Assembly: GCF_903469665.1 (NCBI RefSeq)
Contig: NZ_CAGKLC010000035.1
Location: 1 to 42,695 of the forward strand
DNA: 42,695 nt
Direction: 5' to 3'
DNA from: Flavobacterium sp. UGB4466
Lineage (GTDB): Bacteria; Bacteroidota; Bacteroidia; Flavobacteriales; Flavobacteriaceae
The notes beneath the pieces are model-generated. The model was given only the letters and a program-made list of their open reading frames with translations, was not told where the DNA came from and did no database searches. Both the position numbers and the translations under genes were made by a program. Shown here one piece after another: positions 16,958-24,252 of this stretch; position 1 is the stretch's first letter, and each line of letters begins with the position of its first letter.

Positions 16958-18371
16958 GATAATTTGGAATTGCTACAATAAATTTACTTCCGATAGTGTT
17001 TTCAGAGAAAACAGAAATACTTCCTTTGATGTTTTCTACAGCTTCTTTTACAATGTAAAGACCTAATCCCGAACCTTTGTTTTTGTTCGTACCAAAATAC
17101 ATTTCAAAAATATTGTTTTTAAATTCATCTTTAATTCCAATACCGTTATCTGTTATTTCAATTTTGTCGTAACCCTCTTCCGTATAAGTTTTAATCGAAA
17201 TAAACATTTCCTCCTTATTAATGTCAGCGTATTTTATAGCATTCGAGAGCAAATTCGAGATAATGATTCTCAGACGCAAGTCATCGCTTTGAATGGTATC
17301 GATTAACAGTTCTTTTGTGAATTTTATTTTATTGGCATTTTCAATATGCATCAACTGTGAAATGGATTCGTCAAATATTTCTTTTAAACTGACAGGTTCT
17401 ATAATAACTTGTTTGCGTTTATTTTTAGAGTAATCGATAATATCAACTATAAACTGATCCTGCCTGATAAGACTTTTGTGCATAAGTGTCAGGTAGTCTC
17501 TGACTTGCTGAATGTCATCTTCAAGCTGGGTAATTTCGATCAATCCTTTTAGTGATGTTATAGGTGATCTTAAATCGTGTGATGCGCTATAGACAAATCG
17601 GTCCAGTTCATGATTTACATGGATTAGGTTTTCATTTTTTTCTTCAATTTCTTTCTTCGAAATGAGCAGACGTTTTACCATAATCGAGTAATAAGTGCAT
17701 ACGCTTATTACGATGATCAGAATAAAAATAATATTGGTGATGATGAGAAGGCTTTTTATTTTTCGTGTTCCTTCTCCTAATGTATTCAGGAAGTTACGTT
17801 CGTTAATAGTGAGTTTATCGCTGATGGTACTAATTTCGTTAAGAAATTTTTGCTGACTTGCCGGTGTCAGCAGATTTTGTTTGATCTGGCCATCGACTTG
17901 CTGACCCAACGTGGATAATTTAGCGATTAATTCGTCACCCTGACCCCATTCGTGAATCGCTTTTGCCAAAAAAGAGACATCTTTGAAGTTTACAAACAAC
18001 CAGACAATATCATCCAGGTCATCTTTATGATTTCGTCCTGTCAGAAACCCTTTTCGGGCAATTTCGCTGTCTCCATATTTCAAAAGCGATCTCCTCGCAA
18101 TACCATCACCCTGAGGGACTTTTAATTCCTGAGAAAAGAGCTTCCATTGGTTTGTATCTTTAGTGAAAAGGTACATAATGAGATATCGTACCGCATCCTT
18201 TTGTCCTTTTGAATAATGTGATTCACCATGGACATAAGCCCTGTTTGCGGAGAGTATTTTTATGGTGAAAAAGTTGATACAGATAAGTAAAGCGCAGGAA
18301 ATAAATACAATTATCAATAGAATGAAAACATTCGGGAAACGTATATTTTTAAAAAACGGACTCTTAGACAT
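16947..18371 (-). CDS. Membrane sensor histidine kinase
   Basis: This 474-residue kinase has two membrane helices (about 15-40 and 206-230) bracketing a periplasmic sensor of about 165 residues, in the position of CHASE3-like helical sensors. A short coiled linker (KKEIEEKNENLIHVNHEL) leads to the HisKA domain with His265 in YSASHDLRSPITSLKGL. The ATPase domain shows the N-box NLLSNAIKYAD, DNGIGI and GSGLGLYIV. There is no HAMP or PAS domain. It is the first gene of a two-gene operon with the receiver downstream. The ligand is unknown. Confidence 0.93.
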   Translation of the reverse strand: MSKSPFFKNIRFPNVFILLIIVFISCALLICINFFTIKILSANRAYVHGESHYSKGQKDAVRYLIMYLFTKDTNQWKLFSQELKVPQGDGIARRSLLKYGDSEIARKGFLTGRNHKDDLDDIVWLFVNFKDVSFLAKAIHEWGQGDELIAKLSTLGQQVDGQIKQNLLTPASQQKFLNEISTISDKLTINERNFLNTLGEGTRKIKSLLIITNIIFILIIVISVCTYYSIMVKRLLISKKEIEEKNENLIHVNHELDRFVYSASHDLRSPITSLKGLIEITQLEDDIQQVRDYLTLMHKSLIRQDQFIVDIIDYSKNKRKQVIIEPVSLKEIFDESISQLMHIENANKIKFTKELLIDTIQSDDLRLRIIISNLLSNAIKYADINKEEMFISIKTYTEEGYDKIEITDNGIGIKDEFKNNIFEMYFGTNKNKGSGLGLYIVKEAVENIKGSISVFSENTIGSKFIVAIPNYHGN

Positions 18372-18524
18372 AGTTTTCAGATTTGGAGGTTAATACTGCT
18401 TTTTCTGTTAAGAGCGCTTATTGTTGAAGGAATCTTTTAAAAAAAATCAGGTTACTGAGAGTGTTGTCTTTTGACGGTTTTAAAATAAACAATTGTTAAT
18501 AAAAGATTGATTTTTCAAAATTGT

Positions 18525-18540
18525 TTTATGCATGCATAAA
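18525..18540. promoter_or_regulatory. Perfect 16-bp palindrome upstream of the histidine kinase
   Basis: TTTATGCATGCATAAA is exactly self-complementary and lies 154 bases before the kinase start. The palindrome suggests a dimeric regulator site. The remainder of 18372-18792 is AT-rich with no credible gene. Confidence 0.35.
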
Positions 18541-18792
18541 TTTAGTAAAAAAAGAACAGAATTTTAGAATTAGTGTTTTTTTTCTTACGAGATAATTGTT
18601 TTTTGTTCCAGTTTTGTTGTAAATAAATCAAATGTATTCTGTGAAGGCTCTTGTTTTAAATTAGAAAGACTAAGAAAAGGAAAACAATTTTAAAATTTAA
18701 TAGATAAGAACAAACTGAAAAAAGGTTAAACAGAAAAGTTTTTGTTTAACAATTCTTTGATGAATAAAAAAGAAGTTCTTCTTGCGGGGTAT

Positions 18793-18827
18793 AAAAAAAA
18801 CTACAACTTTTGGCTGAGTTGTAGTTT
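18793..18827 (-). terminator. Intrinsic terminator after the DUF5958-like gene
   Basis: On the minus strand AAACTACAACT and its complement (18817-18827 and 18798-18808) form an 11-bp stem, followed by an eight-T tract that reads as A's from 18793 on the plus strand. Confidence 0.88.
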
Positions 18828-18866
18828 CTAAGTATTTACAGATAGGATGGTAGGTATATTTTATTC

Positions 18867-19271
18867 TTATCCATGCCAATAGTGCCCACAGCCATTTTTA
18901 CACGCTGTATTTCTTCGTTCAGTGTCTGTTACTTTAAAAATCCAAAGTAGTGAGGTTAGAATTTTTTTGTTCTCGTTTTCAGGAAGTTCCGCTAGTTTGT
19001 AAAAAGCAATTCGTGTTGGGAAATTTTTTAAAAGTACAATCGGGGTATAGGTTGATTTTAATGGAATAGTATGAATAGCATTTTGATAAGTTTCTGTATT
19101 GTAATGCATTTTTTCGGGAATAGAGTTGAAGATATAATTTTTTAAAGTGGTAAAAAGTCTTTCGAAATTATATTCAGCATCTTCTAATAAAAGCTGTACC
19201 CCAATATTAAAGTCTATTTTATCTTGGGCAATCTTATTTATTATTATCTCTTCTTTAGACAGTTGTTCCAT
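18867..19271 (-). CDS. DUF5958-like small protein
   Basis: This 134-residue soluble protein has no signal peptide or membrane segment. Its N-terminus is acidic and helical (MEQLSKEEIIINKIAQDKI). The middle segment is TYTPIVLLKNFPTR, and the C-terminus has a Cys/His-rich end, CKNGCGHYWHG. The combination of a TPxVLL segment and a terminal GC.H.WH motif matches my memory of the DUF5958 family, which has no known function. The Cys and His residues could bind metal. It stands alone between the kinase operon and the permease and is followed by a strong terminator on its own strand. Confidence 0.75.
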   Translation of the reverse strand: MEQLSKEEIIINKIAQDKIDFNIGVQLLLEDAEYNFERLFTTLKNYIFNSIPEKMHYNTETYQNAIHTIPLKSTYTPIVLLKNFPTRIAFYKLAELPENENKKILTSLLWIFKVTDTERRNTACKNGCGHYWHG

Positions 19272-19469
19272 AAAGATATTTTGATTCCATTTTTATAGTT
19301 TGTTGTTCTGCAATATTGAACTTTAATTAGTACTAAAATATAGAATTACTCTTGTAATTGTTTAGTAGTTGTTGCTTTTTAATCTCCTGAGATTTGATAA
19401 TTTCTGAACGAAAAAAAAAATCATGATTATCTAATAGGATTACTCCGTCTAAGGACTATAAATAAGAAT

Positions 19470-19502
19470 CTAAAATCAACACTCTAAAATCTTAAATTTC
19501 AG
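19470..19502. repeat. Short-period word repeat before the permease
   Basis: The word TCTAAAATC recurs in an 8-base rhythm just upstream of the permease leader. It resembles the other period-7/8 intergenic repeats further downstream. Weak on its own. Confidence 0.35.
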
Positions 19503-19540
19503 AAAAAAGTATATCTTTAACCAACCGAAAAACTAAAATT

Positions 19541-20953
19541 ATGCAAGAAAACGACCAGGAACATTTTAAAAGAGAACTTGGATTATTAGACGGAACCATG
19601 CTTGTGGTAGGTTCTATGATTGGATCAGGAATATTTATTGTGAGTGCCGATATCGCCAGACAGGTAGGTTCGGCAGGATGGTTAACTTTAATTTGGCTGC
19701 TCTCCGGACTGATTACAGTTATAGCCGCAGTAAGTTATGGTGAACTTAGCGCGATGTTTCCAAAAGCAGGAGGACAGTACGTGTATTTAAAGGAGGCTTA
19801 CAATAAACTAATTGCCTTTTTGTACGGATGGAGCTTTTTTGCTGTAATTCAGACCGGAACAATTGCTGCGGTAGGAGTTGCTTTTTCAAAGTTTGCGGCT
19901 TATTTATACGAACCATTAAGCGATGAAAATATACTTTATGAATTAGGTTTCTTCAAACTCAACGCCGCTCAGTTGGTTTCGATTTTTACAATTATTGTAT
20001 TGACCTTCATTAATAGTAGAGGGGTGAAAAACGGAAAAATTCTGCAAACTGTTTTAACCATCATCAAAATTTTGTCATTGTTGGGATTAATTATTTTTGG
20101 ACTAACCTTAGGAGCAAAAGCTTCAATCTGGGATGCCAATTGGACTGATGGCTGGGTGACACGTAGCTATAATGCCGAAAGCGGTTCATGGCTGCCTATT
20201 AGTGGAACCACTTTGATTACCGGAATTTCTGCCGCAATGGTGGGGTCGTTATTTTCCAGTGATGCCTGGAATGGAGTTACCTTTATTGCAGGAGAAATAA
20301 AAAATCCAAAACGAAATGTTGGTCTAAGTTTGTTTTTAGGAACTTTTATAGTAACGATTATTTATGTGCTAACCAATTTGATGTATTTGGCGGTAGTTCC
20401 GTTTGAGGAGATTGCTACAGCTAAATCAGACCGAGTAGCGGTAGTGGCTTCGCATTACATTTTTGGCAATATTGGTACATTGATTATAGCAATAATGATT
20501 ATGATTTCGACTTTTGCCTGCAACAACGGATTAATTATGGCAGGTGCGAGAGTGTATTATACGATGGCAAAAGACGGTGTTTTCTTTAAAAAAGCAGCTG
20601 TTTTAAACGAGTCCAGTGTTCCTGGATGGGCTTTGTGGGCACAGTGTTTCTGGGCTTCGGCTTTGTGTCTGACAGGAAAGTATGGAGATCTGCTGGATTT
20701 TGTAATCATCATTGTATTGATTTTCTATATTTTAACGATTTACGGTATTTTTATTTTGAGAAAAAAGATGCCGAATATTGAAAGACCTTACAAAGCTTTT
20801 GGATATCCGTTTTTGCCTATGTTGTATATTGTAATCGCAAGTGCAATCTGTATTTCGCTATTAATTACCAAATTCTCGACTTGTGGATGGGGAGTTTTAA
20901 TTATGCTGACCGGAATACCAGTGTACTACCTGAATAAACCGAAAGAAGTTTAA
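19541..20953 (+). CDS. APC-superfamily amino acid permease
   Basis: This 470-residue inner-membrane transporter has about 12 helices. The first helix carries the APC signature GSMIGSGIFIVSADIARQVG. Later features are the conserved GELSAMFPKAGGQYVYLKEA loop and FSSDAWNGVTFIAGEIKNPKRN, typical of LAT/amino acid transporter members. The likely role is amino acid uptake or exchange; substrate cannot be read from sequence. It appears monocistronic. The long 5' leader contains a word repeat, and a terminator lies about 115 bases after the stop. Confidence 0.92.
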   Translation: MQENDQEHFKRELGLLDGTMLVVGSMIGSGIFIVSADIARQVGSAGWLTLIWLLSGLITVIAAVSYGELSAMFPKAGGQYVYLKEAYNKLIAFLYGWSFFAVIQTGTIAAVGVAFSKFAAYLYEPLSDENILYELGFFKLNAAQLVSIFTIIVLTFINSRGVKNGKILQTVLTIIKILSLLGLIIFGLTLGAKASIWDANWTDGWVTRSYNAESGSWLPISGTTLITGISAAMVGSLFSSDAWNGVTFIAGEIKNPKRNVGLSLFLGTFIVTIIYVLTNLMYLAVVPFEEIATAKSDRVAVVASHYIFGNIGTLIIAIMIMISTFACNNGLIMAGARVYYTMAKDGVFFKKAAVLNESSVPGWALWAQCFWASALCLTGKYGDLLDFVIIIVLIFYILTIYGIFILRKKMPNIERPYKAFGYPFLPMLYIVIASAICISLLITKFSTCGWGVLIMLTGIPVYYLNKPKEV

Positions 20954-20959
20954 AAGGAG

Positions 20960-20996
20960 GTGCTAAGGTGCTGAGATATAAGGTTCAAAGGTTAAG
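20960..20996. repeat. Octamer-period repeat (GNNCTAAG type) after the permease
   Basis: Units such as GTGCTAAG and GTGCTGAG follow each other with 8-base spacing (one 7-base unit). On the other strand this is the same CTTAGNNN word seen near kdpC at 33962 and 34596. Confidence 0.6.
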
Positions 20997-21069
20997 TTTG
21001 TTTACAAGTTTTATGTACCAAATGGGTGCCTGCAATTTTTTAACTTTGATATTTACTTCAAAATATAGA

Positions 21070-21098
21070 TGCCTTGTCTTTGACAAGGCATTTTTTTA
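21070..21098 (+). terminator. Intrinsic terminator downstream of the permease
   Basis: ATGCCTTGTC (21070-21079) and GACAAGGCAT (21083-21092) form a perfect 10-bp stem with a 3-base loop and a T7 tract. Confidence 0.9.
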
Positions 21099-21170
21099 GT
21101 CATAAAATTTAGTGTCTCCAGAAATTTGCCAGATCTGCATGCAAAAAAAAGAGATTTTCTTATGTGGGCA

Positions 21171-21196
21171 GTCTGGCTGAGCGAAGATGAAGCTCC
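21171..21196. repeat. GGCTGAGCGAAG-family intergenic repeat
   Basis: The segment containing GGCTGAGCGAAGATGAAGCT is a diverged relative of the two repeats at 42481-42544 and of the inverted pair at 29408-29460. Confidence 0.5.
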
Positions 21197-21235
21197 TTTT
21201 TTATATGAAATTTTTCTTAAAAGAGACTACAGATA

Positions 21236-21330
21236 GGTGTGTTCAGAAATTGCTCCAAGTATTTATAAAGCATGTGATTTCGCAAGATCAAAAGCCCCAA
21301 CGGAGCGGAACAGAAATCTTTGAGAGAGTT
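21236..21330. repeat. Interspersed ~90-bp intergenic element, copy 1
   Basis: From AAATTGCTCC to GGAGCGGAACAGAAATCTTT this aligns along its length with 41068-41165, with one deletion that removes the first small hairpin. Homology continues into flanking positions on both sides, so the element is longer than a simple hairpin. It lies in a gene-free stretch between the permease and DUF1810 genes. Confidence 0.6.
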
Positions 21331-21353
21331 CTTTTTTGGTGCTCTGTCCTGAG

Positions 21354-21396
21354 TAAAAAAAAACACTACTTATGCGCAAAAGCAAAAAGTAGTGTT
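21354..21396 (-). terminator. Intrinsic terminator after the DUF1810 gene
   Basis: On the minus strand the 10-bp stem AACACTACTT/AAGTAGTGTT (21387-21396 with 21362-21371) is followed by a run of T's, seen as A's from 21355 on the plus strand. Confidence 0.85.
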
Positions 21397-21433
21397 CTAA
21401 ATGTAAATAATCCTGGAAGCGGGCTTGTGTAAA

Positions 21434-21895
21434 TTAAGCGATTTCGGCTTCAACAGTTGATTCTATCGTTGAATTAATAATAGATAAAGTAAGAGGATCT
21501 GTTTCTCCTGAAAAGAAAGCATCCAAAATTTCCTGAAATACAGGATTTGTATTTTCTACCAAAGAGAAAAGCGTCATAGACGAACGTAATTTACGAGCGT
21601 CTAAATCTCCTAAAATTCCATCGGCTGATTTTCTTTTAAAAGTTAAAAACAACTCTGAAATTTCGATAAGATGTTTTCCTAAAATAGGGTGTTCTAAAAA
21701 CTCGGTTGCTTCTTTTAGATCGTTAATGGCGTAATAATTTGCTGTATCGCTCTTACCCAATCCTTTTATCTGAGGAAAAATGAACCACATCCAGTGTGTC
21801 TCCTTTTTTCCTTTTTTGATTTCGGAAAGAGCAGTAAGATAAAGTTTGTTTTGTGCATCTAAAAAACGCATTAAATCATTGTTTGAATAAGCCAT
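21434..21895 (-). CDS. DUF1810 family protein
   Basis: This 153-residue cytoplasmic helical protein carries the family signature at its N-terminus: RFLDAQNKLYLTALSEI, then a Lys-rich turn and HWMWFIFPQIKGLG. Next comes YYAINDLKEATEFLEHP and the LRSSMTLF segment that closes the family core. The length is normal. The family is widespread and its function is unknown. It has a -7 element candidate just upstream (CAAAAGTA at 21925-21932 read on the minus strand) and its own terminator, so it is probably a single-gene unit next to the repair genes rather than part of them. Confidence 0.92.
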   Translation of the reverse strand: MAYSNNDLMRFLDAQNKLYLTALSEIKKGKKETHWMWFIFPQIKGLGKSDTANYYAINDLKEATEFLEHPILGKHLIEISELFLTFKRKSADGILGDLDARKLRSSMTLFSLVENTNPVFQEILDAFFSGETDPLTLSIINSTIESTVEAEIA

Positions 21896-21924
21896 TGTGG
21901 TATTGTATATGTAAAAAAAGGTTG

Positions 21925-21932
21925 CAAAAGTA
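21925..21932 (-). promoter_or_regulatory. -7 element candidate for the DUF1810 gene
   Basis: The minus strand reads TACTTTTG, matching TAnnTTTG about 30 bases before the ATG. No clear -33 element. Confidence 0.35.
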
Positions 21933-22069
21933 GTAAAAAAGATAGGGTTTTCCTAGTAAAAGGTTCATACACTGAGGATTTTAACTTTTTGAGGAGGAAT
22001 TTTCTACACTATTTTAGAATAGAAATAACGCCTTTTTAGTTATTTTATTTCAGCACAAGTTTTAGAAAA

Positions 22070-22696
22070 TCAGCTTTTTCTGTTCGTTCTCCTAAAGGTT
22101 AAGTTGATTCTTGGTAAAACATCGCGTGCGGTTTTTGGAACCTGATGTTGCCAAAAACTATTGGTTGTTCCAGACATTAACAGAAAGGAACCATGATGAA
22201 GCGGAATCTCTACCTGCGGGATTTCTTTCCGGAATTTATGACGCAATCGAAACATGCGGGTTTCTCCAAAAGTGACCGAAGCAATAATGGGGTCTGGTCC
22301 GGAGTTATGTTCTTTATCACTGTGCCAGGAAACACCATCATTGCCATTTCGATATAAATTAAGCAGGAGACTATTAAATTCAAGTTGGGTTTCTCTTTCG
22401 ACACGGCCTCTGATAGTTAATAAATCATAAGTCCAGTCAGGACCATTTGGATCTGCTCCAACATTATCTTTATCTTCGTACCATGAAATCATTCGGGGAG
22501 CTGTAACAATTTTATCATACATTTCCATTTCATATTCTCTCCATTTCGTTTGATGAAGTATTCTTTCATAAAAACGATCGGATTCTTCTTTGGCAAAAAA
22601 GTTGTCGATCAAAATAAGTTCTGCATCAGGCAAATCAAATATTTTTTTTCCTTTCAAGCCTGTGGCAAATAATTCGGTATCGCTAAATAGTGTCAT
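22070..22696 (-). CDS. AlkB-like 2-oxoglutarate/Fe(II) dioxygenase
   Basis: This 208-residue protein is predicted to repair alkylated nucleobases by oxidative demethylation. The iron ligands are His125 and Asp127 (SWHSDKE) and His184 (WQHQVP); Arg196 in PRINLTFR is the expected 2-oxoglutarate contact. The substrate-lid region SWYEDKDNVGADPNGPDWT is typical of the AlkB branch common in bacteria with short N-termini. It lies 48 bases after the exonuclease-GIY-YIG gene on the same strand with no promoter-like element between them, so co-transcription with the repair genes upstream is likely. Confidence 0.92.
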   Translation of the reverse strand: MTLFSDTELFATGLKGKKIFDLPDAELILIDNFFAKEESDRFYERILHQTKWREYEMEMYDKIVTAPRMISWYEDKDNVGADPNGPDWTYDLLTIRGRVERETQLEFNSLLLNLYRNGNDGVSWHSDKEHNSGPDPIIASVTFGETRMFRLRHKFRKEIPQVEIPLHHGSFLLMSGTTNSFWQHQVPKTARDVLPRINLTFRRTNRKS

Positions 22697-22744
22697 AAGT
22701 CAATACTTTAAGTTTATAGCTCTATTTTTAAAATTAGATTCGTT

Positions 22745-24133
22745 TTATATTCTTGATGTCAGCAAATTTTTGTTGAAAAACACTTTTCGGGGATTCTTTT
22801 CTGCATAAGCAAAAATCAACTGTACAATGTATTGATTGCTTTTATATGGTGTGGCATAATTTTTTACTTCTGAAGGATCCGTAATCGCAACATCCAACGG
22901 AATATATCCCATACCATAAAAATGACCATTTTCTATCCAAATGCAACTGCGTTCGTGCGCTGTTCTTCCTTTTTCTATAATGGCAAAAGTGGGTCTGTTA
23001 TTTAATAAAAAATCAATAGCATTGTCGACTTGCTCATTGTGGAGGAAGGTATCCGGCAAGTCTTTTACATCATTATTTTGAAATAGTTCTCCTTCTTCAG
23101 GTTTTGAATATTTGCAAAATCTATAATCAATTTCAAATCGTTCTGCTAAACCCCGCAGTATATTTGTTGCTTCGTGTAAACTACTGAAGTGCTCGATACA
23201 CGACTGAAATTTATTGAGTTTTCCAATAGCCAGGTACTTGTATCCATTACGGGCTTCATATTGATACAATCCAAATTTCGGTTCAAATCGCTTTAAAGCT
23301 CTATTGTAAGTTGGCCAAAGATGTTTGATTTCAGTACATTCTAACAGAAGTGCCATCAACTCGTTGCCACAAATTTCATAGGAAATAGAATAAATATCCC
23401 GTAAGAAATGTTGTCTTTGCGGATTGATATTGTGGCCGCTGAAATGAGAAGCAACGCGTTTTTTTATATTAACTGCTTTTCCCACATAGATTACTTTTTT
23501 TACCTCATTATAAAAATAATATACGCCTGGTTTTTCCGGTAAATTATTAAAATCTTCCGGCGGAAGGTTAGGAGGCAAACGCTGATCCTGTGCCGTGTTT
23601 TTGATCATTTGTTCCATATGACCTTCGTCGTCCCATTCCAGTAATCGAGAGAACAATATAGCAGTAGCTTCTGCGTCGCCTCCGGCACGATGCCTGTTTT
23701 CTAAAGGGATGTCGAGCGAATTGCAAAGTTTTCCTAAACTATAGGAGGCGAAACCCGGTCTGATTTTTCTGGCTGCGCGAACGGTACATAACTTTCTGGC
23801 CGTCCATTTGAATCCGGATGCCTCTAGCTGGTGGCGAACAAACGAATAATCGAAATTGACATTATGAGCAACAAAGATCCGGTCGTTTAGCAATTCCATT
23901 ACTTTTTCGGCAATATCATCAAAAATAGGAGCATTGGCTACCATTTCATTGTTGATACCCGTTAAGGCAAAAATGGGAAGCGGTATTTCCTTCTGCGGAT
24001 TTACGAGCGTCTCAAAGCGTTCCATTACTTTTTTGCCGTCGTGAATGACAATGGCAATTTCTGTAATGCAGCTGCCACTGGCGTTACCACCTGTGGTTTC
24101 AATATCGACTATGGCATATTCCTGCTTTTTCAT
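22745..24133 (-). CDS. DEDDh exonuclease fused to a GIY-YIG nuclease domain
   Basis: This 462-residue protein has two nuclease modules. Residues 5-165 are a DnaQ-like 3'-5' exonuclease: Asp10 and Glu12 (VDIETTG), Asp95 (HNVNFDYSF), His148 and Asp153 (HRAGGDAEAT). Residues 198-280 are a UvrC/Cho-like GIY-YIG domain (GVYYF and YVGKA, with Arg226). The C-terminal 180 residues are not recognised. The fusion resembles DnaQ-Cho proteins known in several phyla, where epsilon-type and excision-type nucleases join in one chain. It follows dnaE2 by 113 bases and precedes the AlkB-like gene. It probably acts in lesion processing together with the error-prone polymerases. Confidence 0.92.
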   Translation of the reverse strand: MKKQEYAIVDIETTGGNASGSCITEIAIVIHDGKKVMERFETLVNPQKEIPLPIFALTGINNEMVANAPIFDDIAEKVMELLNDRIFVAHNVNFDYSFVRHQLEASGFKWTARKLCTVRAARKIRPGFASYSLGKLCNSLDIPLENRHRAGGDAEATAILFSRLLEWDDEGHMEQMIKNTAQDQRLPPNLPPEDFNNLPEKPGVYYFYNEVKKVIYVGKAVNIKKRVASHFSGHNINPQRQHFLRDIYSISYEICGNELMALLLECTEIKHLWPTYNRALKRFEPKFGLYQYEARNGYKYLAIGKLNKFQSCIEHFSSLHEATNILRGLAERFEIDYRFCKYSKPEEGELFQNNDVKDLPDTFLHNEQVDNAIDFLLNNRPTFAIIEKGRTAHERSCIWIENGHFYGMGYIPLDVAITDPSEVKNYATPYKSNQYIVQLIFAYAEKNPRKVFFNKNLLTSRI

Positions 24134-24162
24134 CTTATTTGTATAATGTCTAACTTATTTCT

Positions 24163-24252
24163 TTTTAGTTTTCAGTCTCAGTCTCAATGTGCATTTTTTT
24201 AAGGACTGTTTATTTGGCTGAAAACGGTGTCGACTGTGACTGAAAACTAAAA
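24163..24252. repeat. 15-bp perfect inverted repeat across the dnaE2 stop codon
   Basis: TTTTAGTTTTCAGTC (24163-24177) and GACTGAAAACTAAAA (24238-24252) are exact reverse complements, 60 bases apart. The second arm includes the dnaE2 stop codon. The first arm continues as a CAGTCT repeat. On the minus strand it could fold after dnaE2 and protect or end the transcript. Confidence 0.7.

Noticed and set aside
18697..18879. 60-codon open frame overlapping the DUF5958 gene end
   Set aside because: It spans the terminator hairpin and continues into the neighbouring gene on the same strand in another frame.
21187..21432. 81-codon open frame downstream of the permease
   Set aside because: It is built across an interspersed repeat and the terminator of the DUF1810 gene, so coding is very unlikely.
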